Origin: Neostapfia colusana
Taxonomy: Eukaryota > Streptophyta > Magnoliopsida > Poales > Poaceae
Assembly: GCA_030760725.1 (NCBI GenBank)
Contig: JASWHV010000001.1
Location: 28,579,928-28,643,927 of the forward strand
DNA: 64,000 nt
Reading direction: 5' to 3'
The notes under the pieces are model-generated. The model did no database searches. It had not been told where the DNA came from and saw only the letters and a list, made by a program, of their open reading frames with translations. This document shows, one piece after another, positions 52,740-62,839 of this stretch (position 1 is the first letter of the stretch; each line of letters opens with the position of its first letter). Both the position numbers and the translations under genes were made by a program.

Positions 52740-54880
52740 TGGACATATTATAAGGGTTGGTTCCAAACCTCAAAGGAGGAATCACTCATCTTCAATATGC
52801 TAATGATACCATTATTTGTTTAGAGCTGGATAATGACTCAATTGCTTATACAAATTTTTTTGCTTTTGTTTTGAAAATATGTCGGTTAAAATCAACTACA
52901 GTAAAAATGAGATAGTAGTCATGGATGTTGATGATACAAAATAGAATGGAGTTCCTAATCTGTTTAACTGTCAAGTTGGCGCCACTTCCTATGACATACC
53001 TTGGCATACCAGTTAGCGATAGACATCTGAATGCTACTGACTTGCAGGGGTTCACAAAAAATTGGAGGAGATGTTCCCCATCTGGCAATGCTCACATATT
53101 TCTTATGATGCCAAGGCAATTCTGATTTGACCCTGTTTGAGTGTCATCCTTATTTATACTATGGGAACGTACATGCTGCCCGACTTATACATCACAAAAT
53201 GGATACAAGAGCTGGCTTCTTCTAGCATGGAACTGGGCAGAAGAAAAAAATACAATATGATCAAATCGTATGCTCTGGACAATCCAAAAGAATCAGGTGG
53301 TTTGGGTTTCATTGACATGAAAGTTATGGATAAGTGCCTACTGACAAAATGGATTTATAAGCTGGATAATGGTGATCAGGATCCATGTTTAGCTACTGAG
53401 GAAGAAGTACCTTGGCACTGATGGCTTCCTCAATAGTAAGAGTAGAGGTGGACCTCAATTCTGGAAAGGTTCACACAAGGTTAAGAGATGAAATGGAGTT
53501 CAATTTACTGTGGGGCATGGTAGGAAAACAAGATTTTGGGAAGACTGCTGGATAGATGAATGTCCTTTGAGAGTTAGTTTCTGGAGATTGTATAGAATTT
53601 GCAACAAAAAAGGAGGTTCTGTGAATGAGATGTTAAAACATAATCAACTGAATTTGACCTTTAAAAGGTCTTTAGGCCATGAAGAGGAATCTGAGTGGAG
53701 AACCCATGGGCAATTAATGGATTTTGTCCAGCTTACTGAGAGTGAAGATAAGTTAGATGGTTGTTAGAACCAAAAGGAAAAATTCTCAACTTCATCACTA
53801 TACAAGTATAGCATTAATCCAAGGGTGGGAGATTTGAACATGATAGGTATTTGAGAGGCTTCCCGACAGTAGAAAGTAAAAAAGAAATCCTCATTTGGCT
53901 TATATATAAAAACGAAATATAGTGTGCAGTTCAACTAAAAGAAAGCAAATTCTGTGGGAAAGCAGAAACAAAAGATCGCATAATGTTTCAATGTCCCATT
54001 GCAACCCTTGTGTCGTGCACTTTCAAAGAGGTTTTTAGTTGGGATGACATTCCAAGAAGGGGCTATTTTGTTTATACCCTTCATTGAAAGTTTAATTATG
54101 ATTTTATCCTCTAAAATTAGAGTTTGTGATTTTACCCCTACTTTTTCGAAAGGAAGACAAAGTATACCTCTACTGTTGTTAACGGTGTTAAATTATGACG
54201 AAAAAAGACAGAAATACGCTTTTGATTTTACCCCTGCTTTTAATATATGTTTATGATTTTACTCCTATTTTATTATAGTCATAAATAAATTTGTGTTTAT
54301 GCAAAATAGTGGTAAAATCACAAGCATAGATCAAAATAGGGTAAGATCACAAGGGCATTTCTGTCTTTTTTTCATTATATTGAACACTGTTAACAACCCA
54401 TAACGGAGTAGGGGTATATTTTGGCTTCCTTCCGAAAAATCAGGGGTAAAATCACAAACCTTAATTTTAGAGGGTAAAATCACAATTAGGCTTTCAACCA
54501 AGGTATAAACACAATAAACCCTTCCAAGAAAGGTTGAAGACTTTAAAAGATCTTTAACTGGAACACAACAAAAGAAAAGAAATGAATTCCTGGATGATTT
54601 TCTTGGAGTTGTTTGCTGGGTGTTACGGCTAACCAGGAATGAGTTTGTTTCAGGTGTTTTTATCACCAAATGCACTAATGAGTTAGATTTTATCTTTTAT
54701 TCAGCGATGGAACGTGCTATCCAGATCTGAACAAAGGAGGAAGATCGAGAAAAATATAAGCAAGAGTGAAGATCACATCAGAGGGGGAGCCCTGTCAAGA
54801 AATGAGTCTATAGATGGGTTCGGGTACTGGTGTGATGCAAACTTTTGCTTTTACCTAGCTAGTTTGTCCTGGTTTAAGTG
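52740..54880 (+). mobile_element. L1-type LINE fragment (RT C-terminus to 3' end)
   Basis: Starts inside the reverse transcriptase: GGITHLQYANDTIICLE, where the YADD active site reads YAND (52792-52809, first Asp changed to Asn). The thumb region follows (TYLGIPVSDRHL), then RKKYNMIKSYAL and KESGGLGFIDMKVMDKCLL, the FWEDCWIDECPLRVSFWRLY zinc-binding region (53530-53640), and a C-terminal domain with DRIMFQCPIATLV near 53975-54010. Frames change several times and stops occur. A MITE interrupts it at 54059-54521, after which LINE sequence continues to about 54880. It lies head-on beside the NPF exon. Confidence 0.85.
54050..54530. mobile_element. Mutator-like MITE with perfect 9-bp TSD
   Basis: The element is 54059-54521 (463 bp), flanked by identical TTCCAAGAA at 54050-54058 and 54522-54530. 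Its two halves form long inverted repeats of roughly 140 bp (left GGGGCTATTTTGTTTATACC; right, reversed, GGGTTTATTGTGTTTATACC), with words such as GATTTTACCCCTA repeated. No ORF of note. A 9-bp duplication and long TIRs point to the Mutator (MULE) superfamily. LINE sequence reads on across it when it is ignored. Confidence 0.88.
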
Positions 54881-55319
54881 TCTAACAGTGTGATTGGGAG
54901 CTGATGTTTTGGTTCTTGTTTTCTTGTTAATGTTTTGAGTTGGTTTCAGAACTGTGATGGTCTGAACAATTGCTTTCAATAAAAAGCGGGACCAGAAAGT
55001 ACTTGGTCTAAAACATTTTAACAGTGTGTAGATTTGACTAAATATTCGAATATGTAAAGAGATCCTCTTGAATGTAGGAAATAGGAATTTATAGGTTTTA
55101 CAAAGTAGAAGGGCATTTTGTATTCTTTTTTCGAAAGGCCCACAAGGGCATTTTGTAGCTCGGCTCTCTACCATTCACAAACTGTTCGTTCAGGGATCTA
55201 GTTCCCTTCCAAACAAAGGGGCAGGAACAGAGCATCTCTCTATTTCTCTGTCAACAAATGATCTCAGTGCATCCATCCAAACAACAAACACACATATTTT
55301 CCCGGAACACATATCCTGT
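54881..55319. other. LINE 3' region or flank before Gypsy copy B
   Basis: About 440 bp with no gene. It contains AAAGGCCCACAAGGGCATTTTG-type short repeats (55085-55160) and the insertion point of the LTR at 55320. Confidence 0.4.
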
Positions 55320-56419
55320 TGTCGGTACCCTCAATATGGGGTACCCCGCGCACAAGGAAAACTGACTAAGAACCTCGCCCCTCTCCGCGGGGAGAGCATC
55401 GAGGGCACCACGTGTCCAGCGAGGCCGGACCTCCCTCTCCTCAGAGGAAGAGCTTCGGGCCCGCCACGTGGCCAGCAGAGCCGGACCTCCCCCCTCCGCG
55501 GGGAGAGCTCCGAAGGCTCCACGTGTCCAACGGGGCCGGACCTCCCTCTCCTCACAGGAGAGCTCCGGGCCCGCCACGTGACCAGCAGAGCCGGACCTCC
55601 CCCCTCCGCGGGGAGAGCTCCGAAGGCTCCACGTGTGCAGCGGGGCCGGACCTCCCTCTCCTCAGAGGAGAGCTCCGGGCCCGCCACGTGGCCAGCAGAG
55701 CCACGCTACCTGCCCCCGCGGTAGGCAGCAAGAGTAAAGACGCGCCATACCTTGCCCGTACAAGGTATTCAAGACCCGCGCCTTCCCAAGACGCGGAGAC
55801 GCGGAGCACGCCTCTGTCAGGTGCCTTTGCGCCCAGTCACATCGCAGTGAAGATTGGCACGCCGCGTCAGAGGCTGTATGCCAATAAACACAGCGACAAG
55901 ACATCCCCTGCCGCCCCTGCCATCATCAACCACTACGCCTAGCTTGCGGCGTGGGCAGGGCGGCAAGACGAAGACTCAAAAGCCTTTGCCAGAGACAGCT
56001 ACCGGTGTAACTGCAATATACGGTACATGGCAGGCAATCTCCCCGGGACCACCTGTCGGGTCCCGGGCCCACCTTGTAAGCCGCCCGAGCCTTGGACTAT
56101 AAAAGGCTCGGGTAGGCGAAGTTAGCAAGGGTTCGACTCTTTGCACACTTACTCCCTAGACATTCTAGCACTCAGGTCATCCTCAAGCTCAGAACTCTGG
56201 TTCTGAGCACCAAGCAATACAACGAGCACCTCTGCTCACCGTGGACGTAGGGTTTTACGCTCCGGCGGCCTGAACCACGTAAAAAATCTCTGTGTCAAGC
56301 TTCTGCTTCCATCGTCCCTAACGCGTGAGCTCTCCGTGAGTGACTAGCCCCTCCGAAAAAGAACCTCCGCGGGCTGCCCAGAGCAGGCCCGGGGGAAGTG
56401 TCGACAACACACTTCGACA
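55320..56419 (+). repeat. 5' LTR of Gypsy copy B
   Basis: 1100 bp, TGTCGGTACC...CACTTCGACA, aligned throughout with LTR A (14832-15960). It carries three ~110-bp tandem units (near 55421, 55532, 55642) and TATAAAAGG near 56098. The primer-site-like TTAGCGCGCCAGGTAGGGG follows, with one to two changes from copy A. Confidence 0.92.
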
Positions 56420-56475
56420 CTTAGCGCGCCAGGTAGGGGGGCTTTTCCCTTGCGCGGCGAGCTACGCCGACGAAG

Positions 56476-59004
56476 ATGACGAAGCTTCCTTCAGCGGCAA
56501 GCTCTCCCCGCCCACGTTCACGACGAACGGTGACCAGCGGGGACTACGTCTCGACACACTCAGGATGGAGTGTGTCGGTGCAAGCTGGAAGCCAGCGGCC
56601 GACTCCGGCAGCGCCGACTCCAGCAAGCCCAAGATCCGCTGCAGCGCTGAGTGTCTCCCACGGGAGTGCACTAGCCGCAGCACGAGCGCTACTGCGCAAT
56701 CCGCCTGCTGGGGACGCGCCTCAGTCAGCGACCCAGCAGTGGATTCGCGACGTAGACCGTCTGGTCGTCGCCGCCGCCAACCCTCAACTTCGGTGGGGAC
56801 GACGTCCTGGTCAACCAGGTATGTCGCTGACGTGCACGCCAGCGGTTGACGGGCAGACGGCAGACTCCCTCTCCACCAGGCTCCCATCTGCGGACCTGAG
56901 GTCAGAGCTGGAACGATGTCACCTGGGCGAAGACGCCCGCTTGACCATCAAGCGACACTGAGAGAGGCGTCGCAACCGCGAGGTCAGCGACAGCATGTCG
57001 ACCGCCTCGACTCAGCCTAGCTTGCAGACGTTCGCTACGCGATCTCTGCCCCAGGCATACGCGATGCAGCATATGCCTCAGCCATATGCCCTGCAAGTGG
57101 CGCCCCCGGTCTATGGCGCAGCCTTGCCCATACCGGGGTACGCGGTGCCGACGGCGAACCAAGCGTTCGCGGCACCAACACCTGCAGAAACAGGAGCAGG
57201 ATGTGCGGCCCTGGTGCCACACCTTCGCTTCGCGAAGTGGCCGCGCAAGTTCCGGCCGCACCTGCCCGAGAAGTACGATGGCAGCGTCAACCCGACGGAG
57301 TTCCTCCAAATCTACTCCACCGCCATCCTTGCTGCAGGAGGGGATGAGGCCGTCATGGCCAACTACTTCCCCATCGCCTTGACCGGCCCAGGTCGGTCTT
57401 GGCTCATGAATCTCCTCCAGGGTTCCATAACCTCCTAGGGAGAGCTCTACCGGCAGTTTACTGCAAACTTCGGCAGCTCCTACACTCGGCCTGGCACGGA
57501 GCTCGACCTCCACGCCATCCAACAACAACCTGGAGAGACGCTGCACTCCTTCATCCAGCGGTTCTCTCAGGTGCGGAACACCATCCCCCACATTCAGAAT
57601 GCTTCTGTGGTGGTGGAGTTCCGACAGGGTGTATGGGACAAGAAGATGCTTGAGAAGCTCGTGACCAGAGAAGTGCGCGACGTCTCAGAGCTCTTCAGCC
57701 TGGCGGACAAGTACGCCAGGGCAGCAGAAGGGCGCAACTGGCACTCACAGCAAGTCTTCGAAGCCGGAGAACAGCCCAGACCAAGTGCTGCTCCCCGTGG
57801 GAGCGGCAAAAAGGTCAAGAAGGCTAGCGGCAAGATCATGCTGCCGACTGAAGCTCCAGTTGCTGCAGCTGCAGCACCCACCGGAGCTCGGGGGCCACGC
57901 CCCGACAAGAGGTCGCGACAGTCATCAGCTCCAGATAGTGACCACGGCGAGCCATGCCCCGTGCACAACACCAGCAGCCATACTGCTGCTGAGTGCCGGG
58001 AGATCCAAAAGCTCACGGAGCGCTTCCGCAGAGGGAAGCAGCCGCGTGCTGACGCCCCTTCCTTCCGTCAAAGGGAGGGCAAGCAGAAAGTCGACGCCCA
58101 AGACAACGTCGACCACCAGACGAAATTTCAGGAGCCTCAGCGCGCCGTGAAGGCGGTGCATAACCGTGAGGACTCCAGCTCCAGCGGCGATGAGCGCCGG
58201 AAGGCGCTCTACGTCATCTACGGCGGGTCCTCTGACCCCTCATCCCGAAGCGCAGTCAAGACTCTGCGCAGAGCGGTAGCGTCGGTGGCCCCTCTCCCAA
58301 GTGCCGCGCCGCACCTCAAGTGGATGGGAACTCCCATCAGCTTCGACGCCACCGACTGCCCCAGGAACATGGCTGGGGCCGGCCAGCTACCACTCTTGGT
58401 AGCGCCCACCATCGCCAACGTGAAGATGTACCACGTCCTGGTAGATGGCGGGGCTGGGCTGAACCTCATCAGCCGCGCAGCTTTCCAGAAGCTGCAGATC
58501 CCGATGGCCAAGCTCACCCCATCGAGCCCGTTCTCAGGGGTAGGGCTGGGACAAGTCGTCCCCTACGGCAACATCAGCCTTCCGGTGACCTTTGGGGCAC
58601 CGGACAGCTATCGAACAGAGTACATTCTATTCGACGTGGCGGAGATCGACCTCCCCTTCAACACCATCATCGCCAGGCCAGCCCTGTACCGGTTCATGGC
58701 AGTAGTCCACTACGACTACCTCGTCTTGAAGATGCCTACACCAACGGGCGTTCTCAAGATTCGTGGAGACCGCACGGCTGCAGTGTCAGCCTTGGAGAAG
58801 CTCCAAGCACTTGCAGCAGCCCGAGCACCAGCCCCTGGCGGTGCAGAACCGGGCCAGCTCCACCCGAGTGCACATCACCGTGCCTCGACCTCAGCACCCC
58901 GCGTGCAACCCCTCGACGAGGGCGACGTCCCCCTGAAGGTCGTCCAAGTCAGCGTCGATGCTGCCCAGACCACCCAGGTAGCCGGAGGCCTGGACAGCAA
59001 ATAG
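56476..59004 (+). pseudogene. Gypsy copy B gag and protease
   Basis: Gag begins near 56476 and is broken by TGA at about 56959 (copy A has CGA there), resumes at about 56995, and is broken again by TAG at 57436-57438 (copy A has TGG). The frame from about 57439 to 59004 is open and carries the rest of the capsid (ELDLHAIQQQPGE, QGVWDKKMLEKL), CPVHNTSSHTAAEC, an acidic Ser-rich stretch, and the retroviral-type protease (HVLVDGGAGLNLISRAAF, then a DLPFNTIIARPALYRF end, about 58425-58700). A TAG at 59002-59004 separates it from RT. Most changes are single-base. Confidence 0.9.
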
Positions 59005-61520
59005 GAAGGCGCGCTCATCACCTTCCTCCGGCACAACGTTGACGTGTTTGCATGGCAACCGTCGCAGATGCCGGGGATCCCTAGGGAGGTGATCGAGCAC
59101 CATCTGAAGATCTTCCCTGACACCCGACCAGTCCAACAGAAGCCCCGCAAGAAGTCCATCGAGCGGCAAAACTTCATCCGTGAAGAAATCAAGAATCTGA
59201 TGGACGCTGGCTTCATACGGGAAGTCCACCACCCCCGATGGTTGGCGAACCCCGTCGTCGTCCTGAAGGCCGGCGGGAAGCTCCGGATGTGCATCGACTA
59301 CACCAGTCTCAATAAGGCATGTCCCAAAGATCCATTCCCTCTCCCCGGAATAGATCAAATAGTAGATTCTACATCAGGCTGTGATATGCTATGCTTCCTA
59401 GACGCCTACTCGGGCTTTCATCAAATCCCTATGTCCAGAGAAGATGAAGAACACACTTCTTTCATCACAGTAGATGGCCTGTATTGTTACGTCTCTATGC
59501 CTTATGGTCTAAAGAACGCTCTCCTCACCTTTGTACGTGCTATGCACAAAACTTTTGGAGAGCTAATAAGAGACTTAGTTGAGGTATATGTTGATGACAT
59601 CGTTGTCAAAGTCAGTCTGAGCTCATCCTTGTTAGATAACCTAGCTCTAGTCTTTGACAAACTGCGCTCCACGCGCACTAAGCTGAACCCCGACAAATGT
59701 GTGTTCGGCGTATCCTCTGGGAAGCTCCTAGGATTCCTGGTCTCACACCGAGGGATTGAAGCCAACCTAGAGAAGATCAAGGCAATCGACCTGATGCGCC
59801 CCCCCCCCCCCCGCCCGCATCAAGGATGTCCAGAGACTCACGGGATGCCTAGCCGCGCTGAGTCGGTTTATACCGAGGCTAGCAGAGCGGGCACTTCCCT
59901 TCTTTAAGCTTCTGCGCAAATCTGGTCCTTTTGTTTGGATCCAATGAAGCAGAGGAAGCATTCCAGGAGTTGAAGCAGCTCCTGACGACCCTACCCATCA
60001 TGGTAGCCCCCCGAGCCCGAAGAGCACTTGATGCTCTACATCGCGGCAACAACAGAGGTGGTGAGCATGGTCCTCGTCGCAGAGCGGCCGGACCCCTCAT
60101 CACCACAACCTGCTCCGGTAGCAGAAGACAAGCATCAGGAGACCCCGGAGGCTCAAGACGACCTCCTAGAGCTCCAAGGTGACATCCCGGAGGTCCAACG
60201 GGACCTCCCGGAGTTCCAAGAAACCTCTCGGAGGTCCAACGGGACCTCCCGGAGCTCCAAGATAACCCCTCGGAGGTCCAAAGGGACCTCCCGGAGGTCC
60301 AAGACGGCCTAGAAGCCCCCGGGTCCCAGCTCCCGGAGGCTCCGCCGGACCAGTCTACCTCCTGTCGGCCTGAGCCAATGGAGTAGGACATCTTAGGTCC
60401 AGGGGGGAGGGTCCGGACCATCTAGAGTCTTGTCTACTACATCAGCGAAGTCCTCCATGACGCCAAGACGAGGTACCTGGAGGTCCACAAGCTGCTGTAT
60501 GCAGTACTCGTGGCATCCAGGAAGCTCCACCACTGCTTTTAAGCCCACCAGATCTCGGTGGTCACCTCCTACCCGCTGAAGGCCATTCTTCACAGCCCCA
60601 ACGCGACCGACAATGTCGCTAAATGGGCAACGGAGCTGGCGGAGTTCGAGCTGGACTTCCTTCCTCGCCACGCAGTCAAGAGCCAAGCACTAGCTGACTT
60701 CGTGGCCGAGTGGACGCCAACAACGACCGACCCAGGGGGCCACGAAGACGGTGAACCAAAGCCCCGAGCTCCGGTCTTCACCGGGCCTCACTGGACGCGC
60801 TTCTTCGACGGCTCCTCGCGAAAGCAGGGGGCTGGTGCCGGCGTACTGCTTCTCATGTCATCAGGGGAGCAGTTTGGGTACATGGTGCGTCTCAATTTCA
60901 AGGCAACCAACAACATGGCAGAGTATGAAGCACTCATCTTTGGCCTAAAGACAGCCCTGTCTCTAGGCGCTCGTCAGTTGTTGGCACAGGGCGATTCCTA
61001 GCTAGTCATCAAACAAGTTAAGGGTGAATGCTCCTGCAATGACCTACAGCTAGCTACTTATCTGCTCCACATGCAGATGCTGGAAAAAGACTTCCTCGCC
61101 TTGGACCTGCGCCATGTACCGCGCGCTGGCAATGCCGCGGCTGGCGACCTCTCAACGAAGGCTTCCACCGGAGCCCCTGTGCTCGAGGGAGTCTTCGAGA
61201 GGACGTTGCTGCAGCCCACAGCCCGGCCTGCCGAGCCGGGCGAAGGGGGCTGGACCAGCACCTCGAAGCTGGCAGTCCTGGCGGCCCTGCTACCATGGAT
61301 GCCGCCAAGGATCGTAAGCGTCACTGGGGACTCCGTGCTACCCAGCGCTCAAGATCCAGAAGCTCAAGTCAGACCCGAAGCATGGATCACGGAGATCCGG
61401 GACTACTTGAAAGACAATATCCTCCCTAATGAACGTGTATCCGCTGAACGGATCGTGCGCATGGCTAAAGATACGCGCTGGTAGAAGGGGATCTCTACCG
61501 GCGTGGCGCCAACCACGTCC
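59005..61520 (+). pseudogene. Gypsy copy B RT, RNase H and second RNase H
   Basis: 59044-59790 encodes RT: FIREVHHPRWLANPVVVLK, LRMCIDYTSLNKACPKD, FLDAYSGFHQIPM and the active site VEVYVDDIVVK. C14 (59799-59812) shifts the frame, after which the remaining connection and RNase H lie in other frames. A linker with a 42-bp minisatellite follows (60190-60314). From 60558 the frame holds the end of the first RNase H region (LDFLPRHAVKSQALADFVAEW) and the second, archaeal-type RNase H (WTRFFDGSSRKQGAGAGVLL, NNMAEYEALIFGLKTALSLG, QGDS), interrupted by TAG at 60999-61001. Catalytic D, E and D appear kept. The stretch ends near 61484. Confidence 0.88.
60190..60314 (+). repeat. 42-bp coding minisatellite in Gypsy copy B
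   Basis: Three units: 60190-60230 (41 bp), 60231-60272 and 60273-60314 (42 bp). Each encodes about 14 residues of the EVQRDLPELQ type in the frame of the units. The first unit is one base short, which shifts the frame inside the array. Confidence 0.85.
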
Positions 61521-61522
61521 TA

Positions 61523-62616
61523 TTGCGGTGCATAACCCAGGGGGAAGGCTGCGACTTGCTCGCTGAGATCCATGGAGGCGAATGTGGGAGTCACTCTTCC
61601 TCACGCACGCTTGTCGGTAAAGCCTTCCGGCATGGCTTCTACTGGCCGACAGCACTCCGGGATGCCGTCAAGCTGGTCAAGAGCTGCAAGGCGTGCCAGT
61701 TCCACGCCAAGCAGATGCACACACTGCCTCAGGCGGTACAGATGATCCCGCCCTCGTGGCTGTTCGCGGTGTGGGGGTTGGACATCCTGGGGCCATTCCC
61801 CAAAGCCGTCAGGGGATTCCGGTACCTCTACGTCGCCATCGACAAGTTCACCAAGTGGCCGGAAGCTACACCCGTCATCACCATCAACAAGCAATCTGCA
61901 GTCAAGTTCATCAAGTCAATCGTCTGCCGGTTCGGGGTCCCGAAAAGAATCATCACCGACAACGGGACCCAGTTCACCAGCGCAGCATTCCAAGACTACT
62001 GCGAAGACCTTGGCATCCATGTGTGCTATGCCTCCGTTGCTCACCCAAAGAGCAATGGGCAAGTCGAGAGGGCCAACGCTGAGATCCTTCGGGGCCTTAA
62101 GACTCGCGCCTATGACGGCTTGAAGAAACATGTGCCAAGTGGGTGGACGAGCTTCCGAGCACACTGTGGGCTAACCGGACATCCCAAAGCCGGGCCACCG
62201 GGGAGACACCCTTCTTTATGGTGTACGGGGCCGAAGTTGTGCTTCCCCTAGAGATCACCATGAGGGCTCTCCGTGTCCGAGCTTATGACGAAGCCGCGCA
62301 GGACAACCTTCGGCGTGAAGAGATCGACCTCGTCGACGAGGCTTGATTACACGCAGCGCTCCGCAACGCACGGTACCGGCAGACGCTCCGGCGCTACCAC
62401 CAAAGGTCCGTACGTGTCCGGGAGCTGCAAGAAGGCAACCTGGTACTGCGGTGCATACTTTCCCGCGAAGGGACCAACAAACTCTCCCCCAGCTGGGAAG
62501 GTCCCTTCCGAGTCACGAAAGTTTGCCGCTCCAGGTGCGTACGCCTTTCCACCGAGGATGGGGATCCGCTCTCGAACCCTTGGAACATAGAACACCTCCG
62601 TAAGTTCTATCCCTAG
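61523..62616 (+). pseudogene. Gypsy copy B integrase
   Basis: 61523-62130 encodes the HHCC zinc domain end (SCKACQFHAKQ), and the core with all three acidic residues in view: WGLDILGPFPKA, IITDNGTQFTS, and HPKSNGQVERANAEI. A one-base indel near 62130 shifts into 62143-62346 (STLWANRTSQSRATGETPFF, YGAEVVLP), and another stop at 62344-62346 precedes the tail ending NPWNIEHLRKFYP at 62614. The catalytic part is intact; the C-terminal part is broken. Confidence 0.9.
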
Positions 62617-62830
62617 AGCAGTAGTAGGATAATTCTTTTTCTTTGTGTAATAAATTCCATAGAGTCCAAGAACAGCGCTCAGAGCGGCTAAGTCCCAGGG
62701 GACGGTCCAGGACTACGTTTCGGCTTGGCCTGGTTTCGACGCTAAGCGCGTAGAGTCTTGCTTCCCTTCTTAATGGGACGGGTCGTTGTCTCCATGTTTA
62801 GCCTGCCTTCCTAAAAGTTGCCTAGAGGGG
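62617..62830 (+). other. 3' untranslated region of Gypsy copy B
   Basis: About 210 bp without a frame. No clear polypurine tract followed by a TGTCGG LTR start, so the normal end of the element is missing here. Confidence 0.5.
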
Positions 62831-62839
62831 GGTGAGGCT

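Larger units (their letters stand above)
55320..62830 (+). mobile_element. Gypsy copy B, Tat/Retand type, 3' LTR not in window
   Basis: Order: LTR, gag, protease, RT, RNase H, a second RNase H, integrase, short 3' untranslated region. The extra RNase H between RT/RNH and integrase, the RT box YVDDIVVK and the protease form LVDGGAG are marks of the Tat group (Retand-like). Coding ends at 62614-62616. After about 62830 unrelated sequence begins and no TGTCGG LTR start is seen before 64000, so the 3' LTR is either displaced by an insertion or lost. At least six coding breaks. Confidence 0.9.
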
